Made by a program: the position numbers and the translations under genes. From contig NZ_KB891831.1 of NCBI RefSeq assembly GCF_000373565.1, forward strand, positions 373,330-437,329: DNA of 64,000 nt. The letters are read 5' to 3'. Source of the DNA: Streptomyces sp. HmicA12. GTDB taxonomy: Bacteria > Actinomycetota > Actinomycetes > Streptomycetales > Streptomycetaceae. Below are positions 1 to 8,191 of the stretch, in pieces (the first letter of the stretch is position 1; each line of letters starts with the position of its first letter). The notes below the pieces were generated by a model. It saw nothing but the letters and a program-made list of their open reading frames with translations. It had not been told where the DNA came from and ran no database searches.

Positions 1-1111
1 GGTAGCGGATCGTCTCCTTGACGAAGTTCATGTCGCCGGTCGTGCCGGTGGCGGTGGTCGGGACGATGACGCCGGGCCAGTTCAGCTCGGAGCCGCGCAG
101 TTGGTAGCCGGGGTAGAGCAGTCGGCCGTGCTCGTCGGTCGGGCCCGCGTAGATGCGGCGCAGGGTGGTGACCTGGTCGGCGGTCAGGCAGTAGGCGGAC
201 GCCGTGGACGTCTGCCCGGCCCGGCACCGGATGGACGCCGGGTCCCAGGTGCACTTCAGCGGGTCCGTGATGATGCCGTCGGCGGGCGCGTCACAGCCTT
301 CGAGGACGGCCTTGTGGAGCGGTGCGAGGTCGGCGGTGGTGAGGGTGGCGGGGCCGCCGTTCAGGAAGACCGACTGCGCGGTCCAGGCGTGCGAGAAGGT
401 GTTGAGCGCCGTGAAGTTGTTCGCCGGGGCGCCCGCGACGATGCCGTCGAAGTCGTCCGGATAGCGCTGGGCCTCGGTGAGCGCCTGGTGGCCGCCCTGC
501 GAGCAGCCGTCGAAGTAGGAGTGGGCCGGGGCGCGTCCGTAGTACCGCGCGATGACGGCCTTCGCGGCGAGGGCGAGCTGGTGGTCGGACTTGTAGCCGA
601 AGTCGGCGCGCAGGGTCGGGTCCGTGGAGAACAGACCGCCGCCCTGGGAGTGCCCCTCGTCGCTGGAGGCGACCGCGAAGGCGCCGTCGGTCAGCGGCAC
701 GCAGCCGTTGGACGCGGGGGCGCTGCCGGTGTTCACGCTGCCGCACAGCCCGCCGCAGCCGAGTTGCAGATAGTCGGCCTGCCAGCCGGTCTGCGGCAGC
801 CTCAGCTGGAAGTGGATCTGCGGCGCGATCACGCCCTGGACGTCGCAGTACGCCCAGTCGCCGAGGGAGTTGGCATCGGCGGCGACCTCCTTGGCCGAGC
901 TGATCTCGAAGGGCGCGCCGGGCGCCGCCGCGGCCAGGTCGAGGCCGGTGACACCGGAGCAGGCCATGGCCGGCGCGATACCGGCGGCAGCGCCGCCGGA
1001 CGCCGGGTCGGCGAGCGCCAGGGTCGAGCCCGCGACGAGCGCGAACACGGCGGCGAGGGACGCCAGAAGCGGGGTTGTTCTGCGCCGGCACCATCTGAGG
1101 AGCGTGGGCAT
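1..1111 (-). CDS. Tannase/feruloyl esterase family secreted hydrolase (3' end off window)
   Basis: The gene reads leftward and is cut by the left edge; about 370 residues are visible. The N-terminus has an arginine-rich start followed by a hydrophobic stretch (about residues 14-34) ending in alanines, which looks like an export signal. A lipase-type nucleophile motif GCSQGG lies near residues 202-207 (Ser204), preceded by YFD, the arrangement seen in tannase and feruloyl esterases that release phenolic acids from plant esters. Several cysteines (around 51, 89, 119, 123, 137, 203) fit a disulfide-rich exported enzyme. The acidic and histidine members of the triad would lie in the missing part. 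The family call is firm; the true substrate cannot be read from sequence. Confidence 0.85.
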   Translation of the reverse strand, partial: MPTLLRWCRRRTTPLLASLAAVFALVAGSTLALADPASGGAAAGIAPAMACSGVTGLDLAAAAPGAPFEISSAKEVAADANSLGDWAYCDVQGVIAPQIHFQLRLPQTGWQADYLQLGCGGLCGSVNTGSAPASNGCVPLTDGAFAVASSDEGHSQGGGLFSTDPTLRADFGYKSDHQLALAAKAVIARYYGRAPAHSYFDGCSQGGHQALTEAQRYPDDFDGIVAGAPANNFTALNTFSHAWTAQSVFLNGGPATLTTADLAPLHKAVLEGCDAPADGIITDPLKCTWDPASIRCRAGQTSTASAYCLTADQVTTLRRIYAGPTDEHGRLLYPGYQLRGSELNWPGVIVPTTATGTTGDMNFVKETIRY

Positions 1112-1347
1112 GCTCGGTCTCCGATCTGCAACTGCGCGGCCTGTCAGGGGTGTTACGGCGAAGGAACGTAGCTCCGGCCGCTCCCCCACCACAAGGGTGT
1201 CGACGAAATTGTTGACCATTTCCGGCCCCGATCGTTCCGCCGCGGGATCACCTCGGTACACCGCGTGATCGGTGCGTCCGAATAACGAACACTCAACTTT
1301 GATCATCGGACAGTGCCCGCATACTGGGCGGCCCTTGTCTCACATCA

Positions 1348-1364
1348 CGGACCGCTCCGGTCCG
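1348..1364. promoter_or_regulatory. Inverted repeat upstream of the permease start
   Basis: CGGACCG and CGGTCCG form a perfect 7-bp inverted repeat around a 3-base centre, 24 bases before the preferred TTG start. It may be an operator or a leader hairpin. The rest of the 276-base divergent space between the tannase and permease genes holds no gene that I can see. Confidence 0.3.
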
Positions 1365-1387
1365 GAACGCGCAGAACAGGCACCACC

Positions 1388-2806
1388 TTGACCAGCACCC
1401 CCACACCCGTCGCCGACCGGCCGGCGGACACCACGGAGGCCCCCGCGCCGGAGGCCGGCACCGGCCTCACGCACGGCCTCAAGCAGCGCCATCTCTCGAT
1501 GATCGCCCTCGGTGGCGTCATCGGCGCCGGTCTCTTCGTCGGATCCGGCGCGGGCATCGCGGCCGCGGGCCCCGCCATCGTGCTGCTCTTCGCCGCCGCC
1601 GGCGCCGTCGTCATGCTGATCATGCGGATGCTCGGCGAGATGTCGGCCGCCCGCCCCGCGACCGGGTCGTTCTCGGTGCACGCGGAGAAGGAGCTCGGCG
1701 CCTGGGCCGGGGCCACCTCGGGCTGGACGTACTGGACGATGCTCTGCTGCGGCGTGGCCGCGGAGGCGACGGCGGCCGGGCAGATCATGCACGGCTGGGT
1801 GCCGTTCCTGCCCGCGTACGGCTGGGTCGCCGTCTTCATGGTGTTCTTCTGCGCCAGCAACCTCCTCGCCGTGCGCAACTTCGGCGAGTTCGAGTTCGTC
1901 TTCTCCGCCCTGAAGGTCACCGCGATCTGCGCCTTCCTGGTGCTCGGCGTGCTCGGCATCTGCGGTGTCTTCGGCGACGCTCCCGGCACCTCGAACCTCA
2001 CCGGCGACGGCGGCTTCTTCCCGACCGGCACCGCCGGGCTCATCGCGGGTCTGCTGACGGCCGTGTTCGCGTACGGCGGTCTGGAGACCGTCACCATCGC
2101 GGCCGCCGAGTCGGACAAGCCCCGCGAGAACGTGGCCCGCGCCGTGCGCACCGCCGTCTGGCGCATCGGCCTCTTCTACGTCGGCTCCATGGCCCTGGTC
2201 GTCGTCCTCGTCCCGTGGAACGACGCGTCCGTGGTCGCCGACGGCCCGTACGTCACCGTCCTGGACCGGCTCGGCATCCCGGCCGCGGGCACGATCATGC
2301 AGGTCGTCATCCTGGTCGCCCTGCTGTCCGCGATGAACGCCAACATCTACGGCTCGTCCCGCATGGCGTACTCCCTGGTGAGCCGGGGCCTCGGCCCGCG
2401 CTTCATCGGCAAGGTGACGCGCGGCGTGCCGATGGCCGCGGTCCTCTCCTCCTGCGCCTTCGGCTTCTTCGCCGTCTTCGCCGGGATCTGGTGGCCGGAC
2501 ACCGTCTTCACCTGGCTGATGAACACCACCGGTGTCGCCGTCCTGGTCGGCTGGATCTTCATCTGCGTCACGCAGTTGAGGATGCGCCGGCGCCTGGAGC
2601 GCGAGGCGCCCGAGCTGCTGACCGTGCGGATGTGGGGCTTCCCGTACCTGACCTGGGTGGCGCTCGTCGCGATCGTCGGCGTGTTCGTGGCCATGGCCAC
2701 CACCGACGGCGGCCGCGACCAGCTGTACGTCTCCGCGATCCTGGTCGGCGCGCTCGCCCTGGCCGGATACGTCAAGCAGCGCAAGGATCAGCGCGCGGCG
2801 GTCTGA
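1388..2806 (+). CDS. APC-superfamily amino acid permease (GabP/AnsP-like)
   Basis: This is a polytopic membrane protein of about 472 residues, the usual size for the family, with roughly 12 hydrophobic segments. The first segment carries the amino-acid permease signature (LSMIALGGVIGAGLFVGSG) that lines the substrate site in GABA, asparagine and proline permeases. I prefer the TTG start at 1388 (protein begins TSTPTPVADRP after the initiator). The frame stays open to an ATG at 1313, but that extension is unlike the family. The gene stands alone, divergent from the tannase, with a hairpin terminator after it. The exact amino acid carried is unknown. Confidence 0.88.
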   Translation: MTSTPTPVADRPADTTEAPAPEAGTGLTHGLKQRHLSMIALGGVIGAGLFVGSGAGIAAAGPAIVLLFAAAGAVVMLIMRMLGEMSAARPATGSFSVHAEKELGAWAGATSGWTYWTMLCCGVAAEATAAGQIMHGWVPFLPAYGWVAVFMVFFCASNLLAVRNFGEFEFVFSALKVTAICAFLVLGVLGICGVFGDAPGTSNLTGDGGFFPTGTAGLIAGLLTAVFAYGGLETVTIAAAESDKPRENVARAVRTAVWRIGLFYVGSMALVVVLVPWNDASVVADGPYVTVLDRLGIPAAGTIMQVVILVALLSAMNANIYGSSRMAYSLVSRGLGPRFIGKVTRGVPMAAVLSSCAFGFFAVFAGIWWPDTVFTWLMNTTGVAVLVGWIFICVTQLRMRRRLEREAPELLTVRMWGFPYLTWVALVAIVGVFVAMATTDGGRDQLYVSAILVGALALAGYVKQRKDQRAAV

Positions 2807-2834
2807 TCCGCACCACGTCGCCGCGCACCACCGC

Positions 2835-2886
2835 ACACGGCGAACGGCCGGCCGGGCACCCCACCCGGTCGGCCGTTTCGCCGTGT
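2835..2886 (+). terminator. Hairpin terminator after the permease
   Basis: ACACGGCGA-ACGGCCG pairs with CGGCCGT-TTCGCCGTGT with a single bulged base, and the loop contains a further GCCGGG/CCCGG pairing. It starts about 28 bases after the permease stop. There is no long T-run, as is common in high-GC hosts. Confidence 0.6.
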
Positions 2887-2967
2887 CGAGCACGAACACG
2901 GTCTTCGCAGGTGGCGGCGGCATCGTCTCACCGCGACCCACCCCCGCGACCGCGATGTGAGACAGGA

Positions 2968-2996
2968 TTCTGCGATGGGGCTCCGGTCCTTAGAGT
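2968..2996 (+). promoter_or_regulatory. Possible promoter giving a leaderless transcript of the short peptide gene
   Basis: A -10-like TAGAGT lies at 2991-2996, seven bases before the ATG at 3004, so transcription would start at or next to the A of the start codon. The upstream hexamer (TTCTGC at 2968) is a poor -35. The geometry is typical of leaderless actinobacterial genes, but only the -10 supports it. Confidence 0.4.
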
Positions 2997-3003
2997 GGCG
3001 CAC

Positions 3004-3087
3004 ATGTTCGGACCCGCCCGTCAGCTGGCTCTCGCGCTCTTCGCGGCCACGCCGTGGAGCGTCGACGACGCGCTCTGTCGCCGCTGA
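3004..3087 (+). CDS. Possible cysteine-containing leader peptide (27 aa) before the sulfur transporter
   Basis: This short ORF begins MFGPARQLALALF and ends VDDALCRR. It stops 53 bases before the YeeE/YedE start. Actinobacteria often place small peptide genes with a C-terminal Cys-Arg motif in front of sulfur-assimilation genes, where some act as cysteine-responsive attenuators. The position, the single Cys three residues from the end and the possible leaderless promoter all agree with that role. I see no unambiguous terminator/antiterminator pair in the gap, so the regulatory mechanism is inferred. The alternative is chance coding in a high-GC leader. Confidence 0.5.
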   Translation: MFGPARQLALALFAATPWSVDDALCRR

Positions 3088-3140
3088 CCACTCCCCCGCG
3101 CCCGTCCGATCTCCCCGCCTGATCTCTCCGGAGTCCTGCC

Positions 3141-4421
3141 GTGACCACCGCTCCCCCCGCCGGGGCGTCACCTCGTGCCGCCCTGCTCCCGCCCGCCCCC
3201 ACGTCCGCTCCCGCTCCGGTGGCCGAGCCCGCGCCGCCGGTCCGCCGGTGGCCGCTCGCCGTCGCCGGTGTCATCGGCGCGGCGCTCGCCACGTACGTCT
3301 TCGCGGAGCACGGCGCCAAGCCCGGCGTCCTGCTGCTGCTCGGCATCGGCCTCGGGTTCGCACTGTTCCACTCGCGGTTCGGGTTCACCTCCGCCTGGCG
3401 GCAGTTGGTGGCCGTCGGCAACGGCACCGGACTGCGCGCCCACACCCTGCTGCTCGGTACGACCGCGACGCTCTTCGCGCTGATCATCGGCACCGGCAGC
3501 GGACTGTTCGGCGCGGTGCCCGCGCCCAGCGCCGGGCCGATCGGTGTGGGGCTGCTGATCGGCGCGTTCCTCTTCGCCGTCGGCATGCAGCTCGGTGGCG
3601 CCTGCGCGTCCGGCACCCTGTTCGCCGTAGGTTCCGGGCAGTCCACGATCGTGCTGACCCTCTTCGGATTCATCACCGGATCGACCCTGGCCGCCTGGCA
3701 GTTCGGGCTCTGGAACGATCTTCCCTCCCTCGACCCGTACCTCCTGTCCGACCATGTCGGCTGGTTCGGGTCCTGGGCGGTGACGATCCTGGCGCTGGCC
3801 GCGATCTGGTGGGTGGCGCGTGCCGTCCAGGCCCGCCGCACACCGCCGCCGGTCGGCGCCCCGCCGTCGGCCCGGGGCGCGCTCGCCCGCACCGTCCGGG
3901 GTTCCTGGCCGCTGGCCGTGGGCGCCCTCGTGCTCGCGGTGCTCGGCGCCGGGGTGCTGCTCGTGTCGGGCGGCGCCTGGGGCATCACGAGCGCGTTCGC
4001 CCTGTGGGGCTCGAAGCTGGTCGGCGTACTCGGCGGCTCCCCCGAGACCTGGGCTTTCTGGCAACAGCCGGGCAGCGCGGCCCAGTTGGCTGGTCCGGTG
4101 CTCGCCGACAAGAACAGTCTCACCGACATCGGCATCATGGTCGGCGCGGCCGTCGCGGCGGCGGCGGGCGGCGTGTGGCAGCTGCACCGCGGCGTCCCGG
4201 CCCGCACGGCCCTCGCCGCGGTGCTCGGTGGCATCCTGATGGGGATCGGCGCGCGCCTCGCGGGCGGCTGCAACATCGGCGCCTACCTCGCCGGGATCGC
4301 CTCCGGCTCCCTGCACGGCTGGATCTGGGGCGCGGTCGCGCTCGTCGGCACCTGGGCGGGGCTGCGCCTGCGCCCCCTGTTCGGCCTGGGCAACCCGAAG
4401 CCGACGGACAGCGTCTGCTGA
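3141..4421 (+). CDS. YeeE/YedE (TsuA-like) thiosulfate/sulfur-compound transporter
   Basis: This 426-residue polytopic membrane protein has an Ala/Pro-rich N-terminal tail (residues 1-35) and then two sulfur-transport repeats. Each repeat has the hallmark glycine-cysteine motif: GGACASGTLF (Cys155) and GGCNIGAYLAG (Cys377). In TsuA-type proteins these conserved cysteines relay thiosulfate through the membrane. GTG at 3141 is the start, with GGAG seven bases upstream. A TusA-like partner is often encoded next to this family; none is seen here. The preceding leader peptide suggests control by cysteine supply. Confidence 0.88.
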   Translation: MTTAPPAGASPRAALLPPAPTSAPAPVAEPAPPVRRWPLAVAGVIGAALATYVFAEHGAKPGVLLLLGIGLGFALFHSRFGFTSAWRQLVAVGNGTGLRAHTLLLGTTATLFALIIGTGSGLFGAVPAPSAGPIGVGLLIGAFLFAVGMQLGGACASGTLFAVGSGQSTIVLTLFGFITGSTLAAWQFGLWNDLPSLDPYLLSDHVGWFGSWAVTILALAAIWWVARAVQARRTPPPVGAPPSARGALARTVRGSWPLAVGALVLAVLGAGVLLVSGGAWGITSAFALWGSKLVGVLGGSPETWAFWQQPGSAAQLAGPVLADKNSLTDIGIMVGAAVAAAAGGVWQLHRGVPARTALAAVLGGILMGIGARLAGGCNIGAYLAGIASGSLHGWIWGAVALVGTWAGLRLRPLFGLGNPKPTDSVC

Positions 4422-4472
4422 CCGCAGGGCTTTCTCGAACGGCCGATGGTCCCGTACGTCGCGCCCGGGACC

Positions 4473-5075
4473 TCAGTGCCCCGGCACGACGAGGTCCGCG
4501 CGCTCCCGCGGTCGGGTCGTGGCCACGTAGTGCTCCTCCGCGACGCGCCAGCGGGCCTCCCAGTCGAGCGGACCGTGGTCGTGGCCGCGCTCGCGCAGCC
4601 GTCGCATGGACTCCTCGGGCGGGGTGTCGACGTAGACCACCAGGTCGTAGAACCCGGCGAGTTCGGGGCGGGCCGTGTACACGCCCTCGACCACGACGAC
4701 GCCGGTGCGGGCGACGGGGTGCGTCTCGTCCGGGGCGAGGCCGCCGCTGCCCCAGTCGTAGCGGCGGTACACGGCGTCGCGGCCCGCGGTGAGCGGGGCG
4801 AGGACCTCGTCCCGCAGCCGCTGCCAGTCGAAGTAGCGGTCGACGCCCTCCTCCGGGGTGAGGGCGGCGCGCTCGCCGGGGTCCATGGGCCGGTAGAAGT
4901 CGTCGCCGTGCACGACGGTCGCCGCGCACAGTCCGGCGAGCGCCTCGGCCAGGGTCGACTTGCCCGAGCCTCCCATCCCTTCCAGGGCGACCAGGACGAA
5001 GCCGTCGCGGGTACGGGCGTCGAGGGCGGCGGCGACCTTGTCGGCGCCCGTCGGGATCATGGTCATGAAGGTCAT
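4473..5075 (-). CDS. Uridine kinase-like P-loop NTPase
   Basis: A cytoplasmic protein of about 200 residues with a clear Walker A motif, GMGGSGKST (about residues 33-41), followed by HGDDFYRPMD, which resembles the Asp-containing substrate loop of uridine/phosphoribulokinase-type kinases. ATG at 5075 follows an AGGGA; the frame also permits GTG at 5117. The family covers nucleoside, pantothenate and small-sugar kinases, so the phosphate acceptor is not certain. It lies downstream of, and in line with, the racemase gene (31-74 bases apart depending on the start) and may be cotranscribed with it. Confidence 0.75.
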   Translation of the reverse strand: MTFMTMIPTGADKVAAALDARTRDGFVLVALEGMGGSGKSTLAEALAGLCAATVVHGDDFYRPMDPGERAALTPEEGVDRYFDWQRLRDEVLAPLTAGRDAVYRRYDWGSGGLAPDETHPVARTGVVVVEGVYTARPELAGFYDLVVYVDTPPEESMRRLRERGHDHGPLDWEARWRVAEEHYVATTRPRERADLVVPGH

Positions 5076-5148
5076 CGTGACCGATCCCTGCGGCGCGGCG
5101 AAAGGGACTTCGTACACCGGCGCCCGCGTCCCGGGGGCCGGTCCCTCG

Positions 5149-5877
5149 TCAACCCGCCTGGCGGGGCGGCCAGTTGCGGATCCTCTTGGGGCGCGGCGGC
5201 GCGTAGGTGCGGACCTTCGACGTGGTCAGGCCCATCCGCACGAGCGACTCGGCGATGGTGACGGCGGCGGCCACGCCGTCGACGACGGGGACGCCGGTGC
5301 GGGCGACGACCTGTTCGGTCAGGCCCGCCATGCCGCCGCAGCCGAGGCAGATGACCTCGGCGTGGTCCGACTCGACGGCGGCGACGGCCTGTTCGACGAT
5401 CGCGGCGACGGCGGCGTCCGGGTCCTCCTCCAGGGCGAGGACGGGCAGTCCGCTGGCGCGCACCGAGGCGAGCCGGTCGGTGAGTCCCGCCAGCTTGAGC
5501 CGGTCCTCGATGAGCGGCACGGCCCGGTCGAGGGTGGTGACGACGGAGTACTTGTGGCCGAGGAACTGGGCGGTGCTGGCGGCCGCTTCGGTGATGTCGA
5601 CGACGGGCACGTCGAGGAGTTCCTGGAGGCCCTCGCGGCCGTGCTCGCCGTAGCCGGCCTGGATGACGGCGTCGTAGGGCTCCTGGTAGGCGCGCACCTT
5701 CTCCATGACGGCGATGGCGGCGAGGTAGCTCTCGTAGTTGCCCTCGCACGACTCGGGGCCGAAGTCCGGGGTGAGCCCCACTATTTCGGTGCCGGGAGCG
5801 GCGACGGCCTCGGCCTGCGAGGCGATGCTCTTCGTCATCGACTCGGTGGTGTTGACGTTGGCGACGAGGATGCGCAT
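5149..5877 (-). CDS. Asp/Glu/hydantoin racemase family protein
   Basis: A 242-residue protein starting MRILVANVNTTESMT, the N-terminal signature of hydantoin and allantoin racemases, which use two cysteines as acid/base pair. The second catalytic region is visible as CLGCGGMAGL (about residues 178-187); the first is PESCEGNYES near residue 43. It follows the NCS1 permease gene by about 26 bases and is very probably cotranscribed. Together they suggest uptake and racemisation of a hydantoin-like or allantoin-like compound. No hydantoinase, allantoinase or carbamoylase gene is in the neighbourhood. Confidence 0.85.
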   Translation of the reverse strand: MRILVANVNTTESMTKSIASQAEAVAAPGTEIVGLTPDFGPESCEGNYESYLAAIAVMEKVRAYQEPYDAVIQAGYGEHGREGLQELLDVPVVDITEAAASTAQFLGHKYSVVTTLDRAVPLIEDRLKLAGLTDRLASVRASGLPVLALEEDPDAAVAAIVEQAVAAVESDHAEVICLGCGGMAGLTEQVVARTGVPVVDGVAAAVTIAESLVRMGLTTSKVRTYAPPRPKRIRNWPPRQAG

Positions 5878-5903
5878 GGGTGTTCTCCTGAACAGCGGGG
5901 GTG

Positions 5904-7406
5904 TCACTCGGCGGCGACGGCGATGGCCTCGCCGTCGACGTGTTCGAAGGTCTGCGTGCGGTCGCTCACGACCCAGTACAGCGCGGCGGCGAGGAGCGCG
6001 CCGATGAACCAGGAGAAGCCCGAGATGCCGGAGAAGGCGGGCACGAGCGCGACGACCACGGCGCACCCGGCGGCGGGCACGAAGGCGCCGACGGCCCTCG
6101 GGTTGACGCCGCGCCGGTAGTGGTACGTGCCGGTGGGGTCCTCGGTGTACAGGTGCGGGACGTTGATCTGGGCCTTGCGCAGCAGCCAGTAGTCGGCCAT
6201 GACGATGCCGAAGACGGGGCCGAGGAGCGCGCCGAGCCCGCCGAGGAAGTAGGTGACGGCGACCGGGCTGTCGTAGAGGTTCCACGGCAGGATCACCAGG
6301 CCGATGACGGCGCTCACGACGCCCGCGCTGCGGAAGTCGAGCCGCTGCGGGAAGAGGTTGACCAGCATGTACACCGGAGCCACGAAGTTGGCCAGGAGGT
6401 TCACCGCGACCGTCAGCATCAGCAGCGCCAGACAGGCGAGTGCGAGCAGTGTCGTGCTGGGGATGGTCCGCACGATGTCGGTGGGACTGGTGATGACCTC
6501 GCCGTCGAGGCGGAACTGGGCACCGCTGAGCACGGCGGCGATGGCCGCGAAGAACAGCATGTTCACGGGGATGCCGATGAGGTTGCCGCGCACGATGGCC
6601 CGGTTGGAGGTCGCGGAGCGGGTGAAGTCGCAGAAGTTGAGGACGAACGTGCCGTAGACGACGACCCACAGCGCGGCGGCCTCGAAGATGTGCAGCCACT
6701 GGGCGCCGCCGGTGAAGTGGGTGTCGCCGCTGAGCGCGATCGACCCGTCGGCCCGCACGAACATCCACACGGCGAGCGCCAGCATCGTGACGAGGACGGT
6801 GGGCGCGGCGACGGCCATGTAGCGGCGGATGACCTGCATCCCGAAGCTGACGATGAGGACCTGCACCAGCCACAGGGCGAGGAAGGTGATCCAGCCGAGC
6901 GTGGAGAGGCCGAGGAAGGAGTTCGTGTCGTACGAGGCGACGCCCGGCCACAGCGCCTTGAGGAGGGTGCGCAGCACCTGGGAGGCCAGATAGGTCTGGA
7001 TGCCGAACCAGGCGATCGCGACGCCTCCCCTGACCACGGCGGCCAGTTGGGAGCCGCGCACGCCGAAGGCGATGCGGCTCATCACCGGGAACGGGACACC
7101 CGTGCGGTGTCCCATCCGTCCGGAGAGGGTGAGCAGCGCGAACAGCAGCGCGGAGGCGATCGCGAACGCGATGAGGATGTCCCACACGCTCATGCCGAGG
7201 GCGAAGAGCCCGATGGCGAACGCGTAGTTGCCGAGGCTGTGCACGTCGTTGCCCCAGAGGGTGAAGACGTTGTACGCGCCCCAACTGCGGCCCTGCGTCT
7301 TGGTGGGCGCCAGATCGTGGTGGTACAGGCGCGGGCTGATGTCCACGCCTGCCACCGTCACGGGGTCCTGCGCCGGGGATGGGGTCCTTTGCTGAGCAGT
7401 GGCCAC
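5904..7406 (-). CDS. NCS1-family cytosine/allantoin/hydantoin permease
   Basis: A 500-residue membrane protein with about 12 hydrophobic segments. The N-terminus has the NCS1 pattern SPRLYHHDLAPTKTQGRSWGAYNVFTLW, here quoted in pieces: LAPTKTQGRSWG followed by YNVFTLWGNDVHSLGNY, the region that forms the substrate and Na/H site in Mhp1-like transporters. It reads into the racemase gene, which supports a ureide or hydantoin substrate. A good promoter and IclR-type sites lie immediately upstream. Purine bases or thiamine precursors are alternative substrates in this family. Confidence 0.88.
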   Translation of the reverse strand: MATAQQRTPSPAQDPVTVAGVDISPRLYHHDLAPTKTQGRSWGAYNVFTLWGNDVHSLGNYAFAIGLFALGMSVWDILIAFAIASALLFALLTLSGRMGHRTGVPFPVMSRIAFGVRGSQLAAVVRGGVAIAWFGIQTYLASQVLRTLLKALWPGVASYDTNSFLGLSTLGWITFLALWLVQVLIVSFGMQVIRRYMAVAAPTVLVTMLALAVWMFVRADGSIALSGDTHFTGGAQWLHIFEAAALWVVVYGTFVLNFCDFTRSATSNRAIVRGNLIGIPVNMLFFAAIAAVLSGAQFRLDGEVITSPTDIVRTIPSTTLLALACLALLMLTVAVNLLANFVAPVYMLVNLFPQRLDFRSAGVVSAVIGLVILPWNLYDSPVAVTYFLGGLGALLGPVFGIVMADYWLLRKAQINVPHLYTEDPTGTYHYRRGVNPRAVGAFVPAAGCAVVVALVPAFSGISGFSWFIGALLAAALYWVVSDRTQTFEHVDGEAIAVAAE

Positions 7407-7421
7407 TGGGGACCCCTCCCG

Positions 7422-7457
7422 TTCCGCTATACGAAATGAATCTTCCGTTGCTGCGGA
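7422..7457. promoter_or_regulatory. Two IclR-type inverted sites in front of the NCS1 permease
   Basis: TTCCGCTATACGAAA (7422-7436) and TCCG-N6-CGGA (7444-7457) are adjacent imperfect palindromes of the TTCCG-N-CGGAA type that IclR-family regulators bind. They lie between the predicted transcription start and the permease start codon, a position suited to repression. No IclR gene is next to this operon. Further upstream, GTGATCAC occurs twice (7505-7512 and 7550-7557). Confidence 0.45.
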
Positions 7458-7461
7458 GTGG

Positions 7462-7491
7462 ACGTTACGGGTGGGGATTTCAGCAGGTCAA
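7462..7491 (-). promoter_or_regulatory. Predicted sigma-70-type promoter for the NCS1 permease/racemase operon
   Basis: On the minus strand TTGACC (7491-7486) and TAACGT (7467-7462) are separated by 18 bases, close to vegetative consensus. The predicted start near 7455 overlaps the second IclR-type site. Confidence 0.55.
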
Positions 7492-7564
7492 CAGATTCCG
7501 GCCGGTGATCACTTGGTGAAAAACGCCATACTGCACAGGTCTTGCGTGTGTGATCACCCAACGA

Positions 7565-8143
7565 TTAGAGCGCCGCGAGGAGCTTCAGAACGTCGTCCGT
7601 CGTGCCGGTCTCGCCGAGGCGCGGGAAGATCCGCTCGACGCTGTTGCGGTGCGCCTCCGCATCGAGGTCGGTCATGGCGTCCGTGGCGAGGGTGACGTGG
7701 TAGCCGTGCTCGTGGGCGGCGCGGGCGGTGGAGTCCACGCCGATGCTGGTCGCGACGCCGGTCACGACGACCTGGGTGATGCCGCGGCGGCGCAGGTGCA
7801 GATCGAGGTCGGTGCCGTAGAAGGCCGACCAGTTCCGCTTGGTGACGACGATGTCCTCGGGGTGCCCGGCGAGCGCGTCGACGATCTGGTCCCAGCCGGC
7901 CGGCGGGGTCGCGTTGCGCGGCCCCCGCTCGGTGCGGCCGGGGACCACGTCGGCGCCGTCCCCGGCGAAGGAGACCCGGACCAGGACGACGGGGAGCCCG
8001 GCGGCACGGAAGGCGTCGGTGAGCCGGACGTTGCGCTCGACGACCTCGGTGGTGGGGAACGGGGCGCCCGGGAGGCCGACGACGCCGTTCTGGAGGTCGA
8101 CCACGACGAGTGCGGTGCGGGGATCGAGGGTCGTGAGGGACAT
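7565..8143 (-). CDS. Isochorismatase-fold hydrolase lacking the usual Cys
   Basis: A 192-residue cytoplasmic protein of the cysteine-hydrolase fold. The Asp of the triad is in VVVDLQNG (about residue 16) and the Lys in VVTKRNWSAFYGTDL. The segment that normally carries the nucleophilic Cys reads GVATSIGVDSTARAA, with Gly where Cys is expected; true isochorismatases also lack that Cys. A nicotinamidase-like amidase role is therefore doubtful, and hydrolysis of an enol ether or another non-thiol reaction is possible. It is the last gene of a MarR-MFS-hydrolase operon (48 bases after the MFS gene). Confidence 0.82.
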   Translation of the reverse strand: MSLTTLDPRTALVVVDLQNGVVGLPGAPFPTTEVVERNVRLTDAFRAAGLPVVLVRVSFAGDGADVVPGRTERGPRNATPPAGWDQIVDALAGHPEDIVVTKRNWSAFYGTDLDLHLRRRGITQVVVTGVATSIGVDSTARAAHEHGYHVTLATDAMTDLDAEAHRNSVERIFPRLGETGTTDDVLKLLAAL

Positions 8144-8191
8144 GCTGAACTCGCTCTCTGGAAAAGGGGTGTGGGAACGGAGGGAGGTCTC

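Noticed and set aside
2820..3140. A riboswitch (for example SAM-type) before the sulfur transporter
   Set aside because: The region is short and I could not fit a conserved core. A short coding leader explains the Cys link better.
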